A stretch of DNA of 64,000 nt from Streptomyces aurantiogriseus (GTDB taxonomy: Bacteria > Actinomycetota > Actinomycetes > Streptomycetales > Streptomycetaceae): NCBI RefSeq assembly GCF_014649375.1, contig NZ_BMSX01000035.1, positions 1-64,000 of the forward strand, read 5' to 3'. The translations under genes and the position numbers were made by a program. Shown in pieces: positions 41,885-50,376 of the stretch; positions within the stretch are counted from its first letter, which is position 1; the number at the start of each line of letters is the position of its first letter. The notes beneath the pieces were generated by a model. It was not told the DNA's origin, ran no database searches, and saw only the letters and a list, made by a program, of their open reading frames with translations.

Positions 41885-42241
41885 TCAGGACCGCACCGGT
41901 GCCGCCTCGACCCCGACGATCTGAAGTTCCCGGCCGCTGCGCAGCGTCGGGGCGGGCCGGTCGCAGTCCGGGCACCAGAAGAACGGTGGCATGCCCACCG
42001 GGAACTCCTCGGCGCACGGCTCGCACCAGGCGCGGGCGGGCACCCGCTCCACGACGAGCCTGGCCGTGGCGAGGGCGGTGCCCTCGCGGGCCACCTCGAA
42101 GGCGAAATCGAGGGCCTCGGGCACCACACCCGCCAGCTCGCCGACCCGTACGGTCACCGCCGAGACGGCGTCCGTCCCGTCCGCCCGCGCCAGTTCGCCG
42201 GCCTGTTCCACGATCGCGGTCGCGATCGACAGCTCATGCAC
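41885..42241 (-). CDS. hypA: Hydrogenase nickel incorporation protein HypA
   Basis: A 118-residue nickel metallochaperone. Residues 1-3 are Met-His-Glu, the nickel site. The zinc ribbon is CEPC and CPDC, separated by a Phe-rich loop. The start is GTG and overlaps the end of the upstream 54-residue ORF by 8 bases. It is the last gene of the minus-strand structural operon, separated from the other hyp genes, which converge on it. Confidence 0.95.
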   Translation of the reverse strand: MHELSIATAIVEQAGELARADGTDAVSAVTVRVGELAGVVPEALDFAFEVAREGTALATARLVVERVPARAWCEPCAEEFPVGMPPFFWCPDCDRPAPTLRSGRELQIVGVEAAPVRS

Positions 42242-42398
42242 GCTTGGCCCGGAGGGGGTTGCCGGGGCCGGGGCGGAAGCCGGCCATGCGCCACAGCCGC
42301 ATCTCCCGCACGATCCCCGGGAACTCCGCGACCAGCAGCGCGAGGGCCGCTCCGCCGAGCACCACCGCCTCGGCCATCAGAATCCGTTTGGCGTTCAT
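42234..42398 (-). CDS. Small single-span membrane protein in the hydrogenase operon
   Basis: A 54-residue protein with one hydrophobic helix (ILMAEAVVLGGAALALLVAE) followed by a basic tail (FPGIVREMRLWRM, then PLRAKRA). It resembles the tiny DUF6893-type actinobacterial proteins, from memory. Its stop overlaps hypA, so it is translated with it. The large and small subunits lack membrane segments and Tat signals, so a membrane-facing helper is conceivable, but its function is unknown. Confidence 0.65.
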   Translation of the reverse strand: MNAKRILMAEAVVLGGAALALLVAEFPGIVREMRLWRMAGFRPGPGNPLRAKRA

Positions 42399-42448
42399 CG
42401 CCGCTCCCTGCTCGCTCGTGTTCCTCGTGCCGTGCCCGTCCGCCGGGC

Positions 42449-42655
42449 TCAGCCCGGGGAGATGCTCGGCATGCTGTCCATGACCCTGTTGTGCCGCTTC
42501 CAGTGGATCCCGGTGGAGCGGCGCGCGTCGGCCGTGCCGTCCTCGTGGTGCCCGGGCTGCCGGCGGCGCGGGCCCCAGTTGCCCTGGTGGAGGCCTCTGA
42601 CGTGAGTGGGCGTGGTGGGCTTCGCCTGTCGCCTGCCGACCTTGATCGTGCCCAT
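42449..42655 (-). CDS. 68-residue basic protein in the hydrogenase operon
   Basis: A small soluble protein starting MGTIKVGRRQAKPTTPTHV with AAAGGAG ahead of the ATG. It is rich in Gly, Arg, His and Pro (GLHQGNWGPRRRQPGHHEDG, then STGIHWKRH, ending MPSISPG). The strong ribosome site and its place in the operon support a real gene. I do not recognise it. The His content could suit metal or cofactor handling, but that is a guess. Confidence 0.6.
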   Translation of the reverse strand: MGTIKVGRRQAKPTTPTHVRGLHQGNWGPRRRQPGHHEDGTADARRSTGIHWKRHNRVMDSMPSISPG

Positions 42656-42719
42656 GGCGTGCTCCTTTCCCTTGGTGGTCCGCCACCGGGTCACGGTGGC
42701 GGATCTGTCGCCGCGCCGG

Positions 42720-43316
42720 TCACGGCCGTTCGGCCAGCCCGGCGAAGAACGCGTCGACGGCGGGCCACACCCGGCCGCCGCCGGACAGCCCCCGCCACTC
42801 CCGGCGGACGAGGGCCACCAGCCGGAAGCAGTCGTCGACGGGCACGATCCAGTGGTGCCGCAGGCCCCGGGCGGTGTTCACCAGCAGCGCTTCCACCTCG
42901 GGTACCACGCCGCCGAGATCCGGACACCGTGACACCGTCTCCCGCCACGCCGAGGCGTCCACCTCCCACCGGGTGGCCCCCGCCGGGCTCGGGTAGTGCG
43001 CGATCACCGTGCCGTCCGCTTCGGGCACGAAGAACGCCAGGCCGACGGGCACGCCGAGCGGCCCGGTCTCGACCGGTGGCAGCCTGCGCCGCCGCTGCGG
43101 GATCAACCGGTACTGGCCGTCGCCCGCCCCGTTGTCCGCGAACAGCACCGAGCACGCCGGGCAGGCGCACAGCGCCTCCTCACGGCCGGTGTCGTACAGG
43201 TGCCGGTGGTCTCCCGCGAGCGGCGCGGCGCACAGCTCGCACCGCTCCTCGGGACCGCCCGCCCGACGGTCGGCGGAGGAGCGGATGAGCGCGGCCAGGG
43301 CGCCGCCGGCGGTCAC
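42720..43316 (-). CDS. DUF5947-like hydrogenase-cluster protein
   Basis: A 198-residue soluble protein with two CxxC pairs near the N-terminus (CELCAAPL and CACPACSVLF), probably a zinc or iron site, and a C-terminal alpha/beta part (GLAFFVPEADGTVIAHYPSP, HHWIVPVDDCFRLVALVRR). It matches my memory of DUF5947 proteins encoded beside actinobacterial hydrogenases. The GTG start overlaps the NifU-like gene. A rubredoxin-like electron-transfer or assembly role is possible; the biochemical function is unknown. Confidence 0.75.
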   Translation of the reverse strand: MTAGGALAALIRSSADRRAGGPEERCELCAAPLAGDHRHLYDTGREEALCACPACSVLFADNGAGDGQYRLIPQRRRRLPPVETGPLGVPVGLAFFVPEADGTVIAHYPSPAGATRWEVDASAWRETVSRCPDLGGVVPEVEALLVNTARGLRHHWIVPVDDCFRLVALVRREWRGLSGGGRVWPAVDAFFAGLAERP

Positions 43317-43921
43317 GTCGCCCCCTGGGGCCGAGCGGGCCGGCGCAGCAGCGAGTCGACGGGGACGAACGCGGCCGGCCGGGACTCGGTCTCCGGCACC
43401 GTTTCGACCGTCGTCAGCTCCGGCGCCGCGGCGAGCACGGCCTCCCGGACGGCTTCCTCGACCCCGGAGGACCCCGAGCCGCAGCCGGAGCCGCATCCGG
43501 CGGTGCGCAGCCGCACGCGGGCCACCGGCCCCTCGACACCGTCCAGCGTCACGTCCCCGCCGCGCTCCCGCACGGCGGGCCGCAGCCGCTCGACGGCGCG
43601 GGCGGCGCGGCGCTCGGGTGGCTCGGGGTGCAGGTCGTGCAGCACCATCAGGTGGCCGACGAGTTCGTCCTCGGCCAGGCGCCCGGCCAGGGCGGCGTCC
43701 GCCTGGTCCAGGACCCGGGCCAGCGCCTCGCCGTAGACCTCGGTGAGCGCGCGCACGGTGTCGAGGGCGGTCTGCGCCATGGGCCCGGGCGCGATCTGCA
43801 CCTTCTCCAGCAGCTCGTCGATCCGCGCGACCCGCGCCGCCACCTCGCCGTCGTCCAGCCGGGAGGCCGGCCCGGCGGCGTCGCGCGGTTCCACGACCGC
43901 CGCGGCGCCGGGCTCAGCCAT
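43313..43921 (-). CDS. NifU-like iron-sulfur protein
   Basis: A 202-residue protein with a helical N-terminal half and a NifU C-terminal-like domain from about residue 110. The NifU cysteine motif appears as AGCGSGCGSGSSGVEEAVREA, Gly/Ser-rich around the cysteines. It overlaps the large-subunit stop by 8 bases and the next gene by 4, so the three are translated together. It may deliver or hold iron-sulfur clusters for the small subunit. That role is inferred from NifU family knowledge. Confidence 0.8.
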   Translation of the reverse strand: MAEPGAAAVVEPRDAAGPASRLDDGEVAARVARIDELLEKVQIAPGPMAQTALDTVRALTEVYGEALARVLDQADAALAGRLAEDELVGHLMVLHDLHPEPPERRAARAVERLRPAVRERGGDVTLDGVEGPVARVRLRTAGCGSGCGSGSSGVEEAVREAVLAAAPELTTVETVPETESRPAAFVPVDSLLRRPARPQGAT

Positions 43922-45713
43922 GGGACGCCCCGTAGGTGGGGGAGTGCATCGTGGTGAGCGTCTTGCCCTTGCCCAGGTACATGTGCACACCGCAGGGCAG
44001 ACAGGGGTCGAAGCTGCGTACGGTGCGCATGATGTCGACGCCCTTGAAGTCGTCCGGCCCGTTCTCCTCGAAAACGGGCTGGCCCTGGACGGCGTCCTCG
44101 TACGGGCCGGGAGTGCCGTGGCTGTCGCGCGGGCTCGCGTTCCAGGGGGTGGGCGGATACGGGTGGTAGTTGGCGATCTTCCTGTCCTTGATCACCAGGT
44201 GGTGCGAGAGGACCCCGCGCACCGCCTCGTGGAAGCCGACACCGATGGCCTCGTCGGGCACCTCGAAGTCCTGGAACACCTTGGTCTCGCCGGCGCGCAT
44301 CATCTGCATCGCCTCCTCCAGGAACTGGTAGGCCATGGCCGCGGCGTAGGCGACGAAGTACGGGCGGGCCCGGTCCCGTTCGATGGTGTTGCTCCACCTC
44401 GGGATGTGCCATTCCAGCGTCGTCTCCGGCAGCTTCTCGCTCTTCGGCAGCGAGATCCGCACACTGTGCCCGGTGGCCTTGATGTACGGGGTGTCGACCA
44501 GGCCGCTCAGGGCCGTGGACCACAGCCGGGCGAGCGGGCCGCCGCCGGTGTCGAGGGCGAGGTGGGAGTCGCTGGGCTGGTGGTACCAGCGCGGGCTCAT
44601 CACCCAGCTGTACTTGCCGTCGAAGTCGCGCTTCTGCGGCACCGGCACGGTGGTCTGGTTCCACGGGTGGCGCATGTCGACCGGGTTGCCGAGCGGGTCG
44701 TGGGTGACGAAGGGCTCCTGGCGCTCCCAGTCCTCGTAGTAGGAGCTGCCCAGCAGGACGCGCAGGCCGAGGTTGATGTCGACGAGGTCGTTGGTGACCA
44801 GTTCGCCGTCGACGATGATGCCCGGGGTGACGTACATCGCCTTGCCCCAGCGGTTCATGTTCTCGTAGCGGTAGTCGACGACGGCCGGGTCCTGCCAGGC
44901 GCCCCAGCAGCCGAGCAGGATGCGGCGGCGGCCCACCTCCTCGTAGCCGGGCAGCGCCTCGTAGAAGAAGTCGAAGACGTCGTCGTTGAGCGCCACGGCC
45001 TCCTTGACGAAGTCGATGACCCTCGTCAGGCGGGAGAGGTAGTCGGTGAAGGTGCTCGGCTGCGGCATCGTGCCGACGCCGGCGGGATACATCGTCGACG
45101 GGTGGACATGGCGCCCCTCCATCAGACAGAACATCTCGCGGGTGATGCGGCTGACCTTCAGGGCCTCCCGGTACACCTCGCCCTCGAAGGGGTTGAAGGC
45201 GCGCATGATGTCGGCGATGGTCCGGTAGCCGTGGATGTCCCCGCGGGGCGCCGGGGTCCGCTCGGCCCGGGCCAGCACGCTCGGGTTGGTGGCCTTGACC
45301 ATCGCCTCGCAGAAGTCGACGAAGACGAGATTGTCCTGGAAGATCGTGTGGTCGAACATGTACTCGGCTGCCTCGCCGAGGTTGACGATGTGTTCGGCCA
45401 GCGGGGGTGTCTTCACGCCGTAGGCCATCTGCTGCGCGTAGTTCGAGCACGTGGTGTGGTTGTCGCCGCAGATGCCGCAGATGCGGGAGGTGATGAAGCC
45501 GGCGTCGCGCGGGTCCTTGCCCTTCATGAACACCGAGTAGCCGCGGAAGAGGGACGAGGTGCTGTGGCACTCCACCACTTCCTGGTTGGCGAAGTCGATC
45601 TTCGTGTAGATGCCGAGGTTGCCGATGATCCGGGTGATCGGGTCCCAGGACATGTCCACGATCTGCGGAGGTTTCCGCTCGGCGGCCCGGGTCCGGTCCT
45701 CGGTTGCGGTCAT
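43914..45713 (-). CDS. hhyL: [NiFe]-hydrogenase large subunit (group 1h-like)
   Basis: A 599-residue catalytic subunit that oxidises H2 at the Ni-Fe centre. The N-terminal cysteine motif is RICGICGDNH near residue 75 and the C-terminal one SFDPCLPCGVH near residue 575. The latter is followed by about 20 residues that the adjacent-operon protease should remove. The pattern matches the actinobacterial high-affinity group 1h/5 enzymes that scavenge atmospheric H2 in Streptomyces spores. It follows the small subunit by 93 bp. There is no export signal, so the enzyme stays in the cytoplasm. Confidence 0.95.
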   Translation of the reverse strand: MTATEDRTRAAERKPPQIVDMSWDPITRIIGNLGIYTKIDFANQEVVECHSTSSLFRGYSVFMKGKDPRDAGFITSRICGICGDNHTTCSNYAQQMAYGVKTPPLAEHIVNLGEAAEYMFDHTIFQDNLVFVDFCEAMVKATNPSVLARAERTPAPRGDIHGYRTIADIMRAFNPFEGEVYREALKVSRITREMFCLMEGRHVHPSTMYPAGVGTMPQPSTFTDYLSRLTRVIDFVKEAVALNDDVFDFFYEALPGYEEVGRRRILLGCWGAWQDPAVVDYRYENMNRWGKAMYVTPGIIVDGELVTNDLVDINLGLRVLLGSSYYEDWERQEPFVTHDPLGNPVDMRHPWNQTTVPVPQKRDFDGKYSWVMSPRWYHQPSDSHLALDTGGGPLARLWSTALSGLVDTPYIKATGHSVRISLPKSEKLPETTLEWHIPRWSNTIERDRARPYFVAYAAAMAYQFLEEAMQMMRAGETKVFQDFEVPDEAIGVGFHEAVRGVLSHHLVIKDRKIANYHPYPPTPWNASPRDSHGTPGPYEDAVQGQPVFEENGPDDFKGVDIMRTVRSFDPCLPCGVHMYLGKGKTLTTMHSPTYGASHG

Positions 45714-45806
45714 GTGCGTTCCTGTTCTCGCTGCGCGCTGCGTCGGACGGTGGAGGAGGGTGTGCGGCGGGTGACGCGGCCCGGCACGGTGGTGCCGGGC
45801 TCCAGG

Positions 45807-46895
45807 TCACGGCCGCCAGTGGGGGTCGTAGCCGGAGGTGAGCACCGGCTTGTTGTGGTGCCACTTCGGCTCGCGGTTGACGACGGCGTTGGTGATGCCG
45901 CGCATCCGCCGGACGAAGGCCCCGTAGGGCTTGACCATGAGGGTGGAGAAGCTGCCGCCGGGCGGCTCGTCCATGAACGGCATGAACGCGTCGGGGAAGC
46001 CGGGCATGGTGCAGCCGATGCAGATGCCGCCGACGTTGGGGCATCCGCCGATCCCCGCCATCCAGCCGCGTTTGGGGACGTTGCAGTTGACGACGGGTCC
46101 CCAGCAGCCCACTTTCACCTGGCACTTGGGGGAGTTGTAGTCCCGGGCGAAGTCGGCCTGCTCGTAGTACGCCGCGCGGTCGCAGCCCTCGTGCACGGTC
46201 TTGCCGAACAGCCACTGCGGGCGCAGCATCTGGTCCAGCGGGGGCGGCGGGGCGGACCCGGCCGCGTGGTAGAGGACCCAGACCAGGGTCTCCATGAAGT
46301 TCTCCGGCTGGATGGGGCAGCCGGGGACGTTCACGATCGGCAGGCCGCCCTGCGACGTGAAGTCCCAGCCGAGGTAGTCGGCCAGGCCCATGCAGCCGGT
46401 GGGGTTGCCCGCCATCGCGTGGATGCCGCCGTACGTGGCACAGGTGCCGGCGGCGACCACCGCCCACGCCTTCGGGGCCAGCCGGTCGATCCACCAGTTG
46501 AGGGTCAGCGGTTCACCGGTCTCCGGGTCGTTGCCGAACGACGTCCAGTACCCGTCGCCCTCGATGATCTTCTGGTTCGGGATCGAGCCCTCGATGACCA
46601 GGATGAACGGTGCGATCTCACCGCGGAGCGCCGCGCGGTACGGAGCGAGGAAGTCCTCGCCGCCGAGGCTCGGCGAGAGCACCTTGTTGTGCAGGTTCAC
46701 CTTCGGCAGACCGGGGATGAGTCCCAGGACCAGGTCCTCGATCGCGGGCTGGCCGGCCGCGGTGAACGACACCGAGTCGCCGTCGCAGCTCATCCCCTCG
46801 GAGATCCAGAGGATGGTGATCTCGTCGAAGCCTTCGCGTGCCTCGGCACGGCTCGGCTCGGTGGCAACGTCGTGCGTGCCGCTGTCGATGGTCAT
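45807..46895 (-). CDS. hhyS: [NiFe]-hydrogenase small subunit (group 1h-like)
   Basis: A 362-residue electron-transfer subunit with three iron-sulfur clusters. The proximal site reads EGMSCDGDSV: Cys37 is followed by Asp40 where most hydrogenases have a second Cys, as in the oxygen-insensitive actinobacterial-type enzyme of Ralstonia. Other ligands lie in GTCATYGG, VPGCPIQPENF, HEGCDRA, KCQVKVGCWGPVVNC and GGICIGCTMPGF. There is no Tat signal. GGAGG is 8 nt before the ATG; the open frame upstream is filler. The 264 bp upstream hold no gene and probably the operon promoter. Confidence 0.94.
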   Translation of the reverse strand: MTIDSGTHDVATEPSRAEAREGFDEITILWISEGMSCDGDSVSFTAAGQPAIEDLVLGLIPGLPKVNLHNKVLSPSLGGEDFLAPYRAALRGEIAPFILVIEGSIPNQKIIEGDGYWTSFGNDPETGEPLTLNWWIDRLAPKAWAVVAAGTCATYGGIHAMAGNPTGCMGLADYLGWDFTSQGGLPIVNVPGCPIQPENFMETLVWVLYHAAGSAPPPPLDQMLRPQWLFGKTVHEGCDRAAYYEQADFARDYNSPKCQVKVGCWGPVVNCNVPKRGWMAGIGGCPNVGGICIGCTMPGFPDAFMPFMDEPPGGSFSTLMVKPYGAFVRRMRGITNAVVNREPKWHHNKPVLTSGYDPHWRP

Positions 46896-47159
46896 GTCTT
46901 GGGCCTCCGCTGCAGTCGGTCCCCGAGTCGGTCGTGCCCCGCGGCCGACGGCCCAGCCAGCGCGGGCGGACGGTCCGGGGCGGGAGGATGCGGCCGGGCC
47001 GGTGCGGTGCGTCGTGCGCCGAGGCCGTCGCGGGCCGGCTTCTCGCCGTCGGGCGCCGGCCGCACGGCGAGGAAACGGTTCGCCCGCTCGTCCGGCGCCG
47101 CGTGCCCGGACGGTCCGCACCCCGGCCGGCCGGCCGCCCGGTGGCCCGGTGCCGGTCTC

Positions 47160-48836
47160 TCAGGCCTGTCCACCGGACCGTCCCTCCGCCGGCTCGCCGG
47201 CCGGCTGCTCGGGCCGCTCGTGCGGCGGCCGGGACGGCTCGAACGGCTCCGCCCGACCCGCGGCGAGCCGGGACACCGGGGGCTCCAGAGGCTCGAGTTC
47301 GTCGGGCCGGAAGTAGTGGAAACGGCCGTACCAGCCGTTCAGCTCGGCCGCCGGATCGTCGTCCAGCGTCACGGCGAGGTGCACGCTGCCGTCCACGTCG
47401 TGGAAGACGGCCGCGACCCGTGCGGTCCGCCCGGCCAGGAACATGTCCTGGGCGTCGGCACCCCGGCCCCGCGGGCGTAGCCGCACCCGGCTGCCGCCGC
47501 CCACCGGGACGCCGTCGACCGGCACTGTGTCGGTCGTGGGGGACAGGCCGTCGTCGGCGCCCTCCCGCCACCATGCGGGCCGGTCGGCCGTGGGGGCGGA
47601 CGCGGGACCGGGGGAGGCCGTGGGCGCGGGGGCCGACGAGGGCGGTGCGCAGTGCGACGGCGTGGCCGGGGTCAGTGACCGGATGGCGCCGTGCAGCCGG
47701 GCGAAGACCTCCGGCGGCATGGTCTCCACCCGGTCCAGGATCCGGGCGGCCCGCGGGTCGGTGGCGCGCGCCTCGCGCTTCTCCTCGTCGGTCAGCAGCA
47801 GCGTGCGCAGCGTCAGGATCTCGTCGATCTCCGCGGCGTCGTGCAGGTCTCCCGGACTCTCCGGGGCCACCTGCGGATGGTCGGGCAGGATGATCGGCGA
47901 GGAGATGAGGGTGGAGCCGCAGGCTCCGTCCCGGGCTCCCGCGGCGCCGTTCTCATCGGGGACCCCCTCGGGGGGTGGTCCGCCGAGGACGGGGAAGGTG
48001 AACGCGTTGTGGCACGCCCGGGCGTGCCCGAGCAGGTCCGTGGGCGGGTCGATCAGCGAGACGAACTCCACGCCGTCGCCGCCGACGAGCGTGTGCGTCG
48101 CGATGAGCGCGCCCCGCAGTGCCTCGTCGCGAACGGCCCGCGGGTCCGGCGCCGGCCCCTGATTCTCGGTACGGATCCGAAGCCTGCAGACGTCGTCCCC
48201 GAGCCGCTCGGCGACGACGGCTGTGCTCGCCCGGACGGCGGCACGCCGCCGTACCACCCGCCCGGTGCCCCCGGGGATCTCCTCGGTCTCCTCCCCGGCG
48301 GGTGCGCCGACCGGGAAGACGGACTCCCGCCGCAGCAGTTCGTCCAGGCGGACGACGAGGTCCGTCTCGCGCGGTACCGCCTCGTCGAAGGTCAGGTGCA
48401 CCGTGCCGTCGGCCGTGCGCAGCGACTCGACCGGACGGTGCCTTCCGTCCCGGCCGGCCTCCTCGACCTGCTTGTGCTGCATCTGCAGGTACCGCACCCG
48501 CACGCGCACCACCGCCTCCGGCCGCTGGATCCGCAGCAGGCACTCGGTCTGCTGGTACCAGGAGTCGGCGGAACCCGAGAGCCCGGGAGTGACCGGGCCC
48601 TCCCGCTCCACCCAGTCACGGGGGAACAGCACACCGAACTGCCAGCGCACCCGGTTCTTGGGCGACGAGCGGCGGTAGGGGTAGAGCAGGTAGCCCTCGT
48701 AGAGGACCGCGTCGGCGACGGCGCTCAACCGACCGAAGTCACGCCCCGGGCCCGGCGAGGCCACGGCCACGGCCACGGCCGCGTCCGCTGTCGCGACAGC
48801 GGACGTGACGGCATCGTCGACTCCGGCCTGCGGCAT
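47160..48836 (-). CDS. Unknown 558-residue protein heading the hydrogenase structural operon
   Basis: A large soluble protein I cannot assign to a biochemical family. Its first 330 residues look like a globular alpha/beta domain (LYEGYLLYPYRRSSPKNRVRW, WQFGVLFPRDWVE, CLLRIQRPEAVVRVRVRYLQ). A helical segment follows (ILTLRTLLLTDEEKREARA), then a C-terminal domain ending near FHYFRPDELEPLEPP, with Pro/Ala-rich linkers. The ATG has GGAGGAG upstream. It lies 264 bp before the small subunit on the same strand, so it may be cotranscribed. Similar unknowns accompany group 1h hydrogenases in other actinobacteria, as I recall. Confidence 0.8.
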   Translation of the reverse strand: MPQAGVDDAVTSAVATADAAVAVAVASPGPGRDFGRLSAVADAVLYEGYLLYPYRRSSPKNRVRWQFGVLFPRDWVEREGPVTPGLSGSADSWYQQTECLLRIQRPEAVVRVRVRYLQMQHKQVEEAGRDGRHRPVESLRTADGTVHLTFDEAVPRETDLVVRLDELLRRESVFPVGAPAGEETEEIPGGTGRVVRRRAAVRASTAVVAERLGDDVCRLRIRTENQGPAPDPRAVRDEALRGALIATHTLVGGDGVEFVSLIDPPTDLLGHARACHNAFTFPVLGGPPPEGVPDENGAAGARDGACGSTLISSPIILPDHPQVAPESPGDLHDAAEIDEILTLRTLLLTDEEKREARATDPRAARILDRVETMPPEVFARLHGAIRSLTPATPSHCAPPSSAPAPTASPGPASAPTADRPAWWREGADDGLSPTTDTVPVDGVPVGGGSRVRLRPRGRGADAQDMFLAGRTARVAAVFHDVDGSVHLAVTLDDDPAAELNGWYGRFHYFRPDELEPLEPPVSRLAAGRAEPFEPSRPPHERPEQPAGEPAEGRSGGQA

Positions 48837-49010
48837 TCCGCTCCTCCGATCAGCATATGTGTGCAGTTCCTCCCATACCGTGACATTCCTTGCGCGAGCG
48901 CACCCGGCGAGCGCGGCGGGATTGGGCCTTCAGGGGGATCGAGGGCACCCAAGTGCTGGAAACGACCGTGGAACGCCCGGGGAGAAGTGGGGCCGGTCGG
49001 GGAGCCGGGC

Positions 49011-49520
49011 CTACCGGCGCACGCCGTCGTCCTCGTCGTCGACCGCCTCGGCCGTGCGGGCGGTGACCGCGGGTTCAGGAGCCAGGCGTCCGGCCACCAC
49101 GACGCCGTAGAGCATGTGGTCGAGCGCGACGACCACCCGCCACAGCGCGCGCCGCTGCTCCGCGCGCTGCACGCCGAGCGCCGGAGCGACGGCCAGCTCG
49201 AAGCCGAGCCAGACCAGCAGTCCGTAGGCGGGCCCGGTCATCGGCATGCCCCGCAGACGGGCCGGCAGCAGCCCGAACACGGCACCGCCGGTGGCGCCGT
49301 AGGTCCAGTGGAGCAGTTCCGTGACCGCCTCCCGGCGGTGTTCCCGCGACCGCAGGACCGCGGTCGGCGCGAACCTCTCCACGATCGCCTCCGGTGGCGA
49401 CTTCTGCTGCGGTGCCAGGGTCGTGGTGACCGTGCGGATGCCCGTCATCGCCATGGCGGCCACCAGCCCCCGGGCACCGGCCCGGAGCAGGGCGGACGGC
49501 CTCCGGTCTGCCTCGGTCAT
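49011..49520 (-). CDS. Hypothetical membrane protein
   Basis: A 169-residue protein with about four hydrophobic segments (GARGLVAAMAMTGIRTV, YGATGGAVFGLLPARL, GPAYGLLVWLGFELAVAPAL, DHMLYGVVVAGRL). The start MTEADRRPSALLRAG is chosen because the longer reading adds a Cys/Pro-rich stretch without character. No catalytic motif is visible and I do not know the function. It is transcribed from the right toward the hydrogenase locus, after an upstream gap of about 150 bp. Confidence 0.7.
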   Translation of the reverse strand: MTEADRRPSALLRAGARGLVAAMAMTGIRTVTTTLAPQQKSPPEAIVERFAPTAVLRSREHRREAVTELLHWTYGATGGAVFGLLPARLRGMPMTGPAYGLLVWLGFELAVAPALGVQRAEQRRALWRVVVALDHMLYGVVVAGRLAPEPAVTARTAEAVDDEDDGVRR

Positions 49521-49668
49521 GGTCGTCCTCGCCTTCCTGTAGGGGCCCTCCCGATGAGGGTTTCCGCAGACAGGAAAGCAGCGCGGTGACGAGGACTGCG
49601 CCCCGAGTTGCACCGTTTGCCTCAACGATCCCGCCGAGGCGACGTCCCGGGCGGTCGGGCGTCGGCCT

Positions 49669-50319
49669 TCACGGGCGGGACGGAGAGCGCCCCACGACCG
49701 CGGCCAGATAACCCCGCAACATCACCTTCGCCTCGTCGAGAAGCTCCGCGTCACCCCCGGCGTCCCGCCGGAACGCCTCCTGCGCCAGCGCGTCCGCCGC
49801 CAGGACCGCCGCGTGACACGACCGGGCGAGGGCCTCGTCGTCCCGGACGGTGCCCAGCGCGAGCAGGACGCGGCGGACGCCCTCGGCCATGCGGCGCTTG
49901 TGCTCGCGGTCGGCCGCACGGGTCCGTTCGGTCAGCCCGCTGCCGAACCACAGGGCACGGAAACCGTGTTCGGTGCGGTAGAGGCCGGCGAACGTGTCGA
50001 TCAGGACGCCCACGGGGTCGTCCCACCGCTCGGCCGCCGCGGCCCGGACCAGGTCGTCCATGACGGCCTCGAGACGCGTGAAGCAGCCCGCCGCGAGGGC
50101 GTCGACGATGGCGTCCCGGTCGGGCAGGTACTGGTACAGCGAGCCCACCGACACCTGTGCCTCGGCCGCCACCCGGGTCGTCGTGAGCGCCTCGACCCCC
50201 TCGTCGACCAGTACGCGCTCAGCGGCCTCCAGGACGAGCGCGAGCCGCGCCTTGCTGCGCGCCTGGCGGGGTGTACGGCGCAGGGGAGTGCGGCCCGGAT
50301 CAGCGGTCGCCTGGCCCAA
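49669..50319 (-). CDS. TetR/AcrR family transcriptional regulator
   Basis: A 216-residue repressor. The helix-turn-helix spans about residues 20-65 (LVLEAAERVLVDEGVEALT, then VAAEAQVSVGSLYQYLPDRD). The ligand domain is all-helical (FRALWFGSGLTERTRAAD). TTG 50319 is chosen because GGAGG lies 6 nt upstream; a GTG at 50355 with no ribosome site would add 12 residues. It is divergent from an aldolase-kinase operon and shares its promoter region, so it probably controls that operon. Confidence 0.85.
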   Translation of the reverse strand: MGQATADPGRTPLRRTPRQARSKARLALVLEAAERVLVDEGVEALTTTRVAAEAQVSVGSLYQYLPDRDAIVDALAAGCFTRLEAVMDDLVRAAAAERWDDPVGVLIDTFAGLYRTEHGFRALWFGSGLTERTRAADREHKRRMAEGVRRVLLALGTVRDDEALARSCHAAVLAADALAQEAFRRDAGGDAELLDEAKVMLRGYLAAVVGRSPSRP

Positions 50320-50340
50320 GGACGGCCTCCGAACATGAAC

Positions 50341-50369
50341 GTGACATTGTTTCACCTTTACGCTAGCGT
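50341..50369. promoter_or_regulatory. Divergent promoter and candidate TetR operator
   Basis: TGACAT (50342-50347), 16 bp, TAGCGT (50364-50369) would serve the aldolase with a very short leader. Two palindromes overlap it: GTGACATTGTTTCAC (50341-50355, GTGA/TCAC arms) and ACGCTAGCGT (50360-50369). Either could be the TetR site. Confidence 0.5.
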
Positions 50370-50376
50370 CGCGCCC

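Noticed and set aside
46896..47159. N-terminal extension or Tat signal of the hydrogenase small subunit
   Set aside because: The extended frame is Arg/Gly/Pro-rich without a Tat motif, and GGAGG sits correctly before the ATG at 46895.
46930..47160. Small gene between the small subunit and the 558-residue unknown
   Set aside because: The frames here are low-complexity on both strands with no ribosome site. It is treated as promoter or leader sequence.
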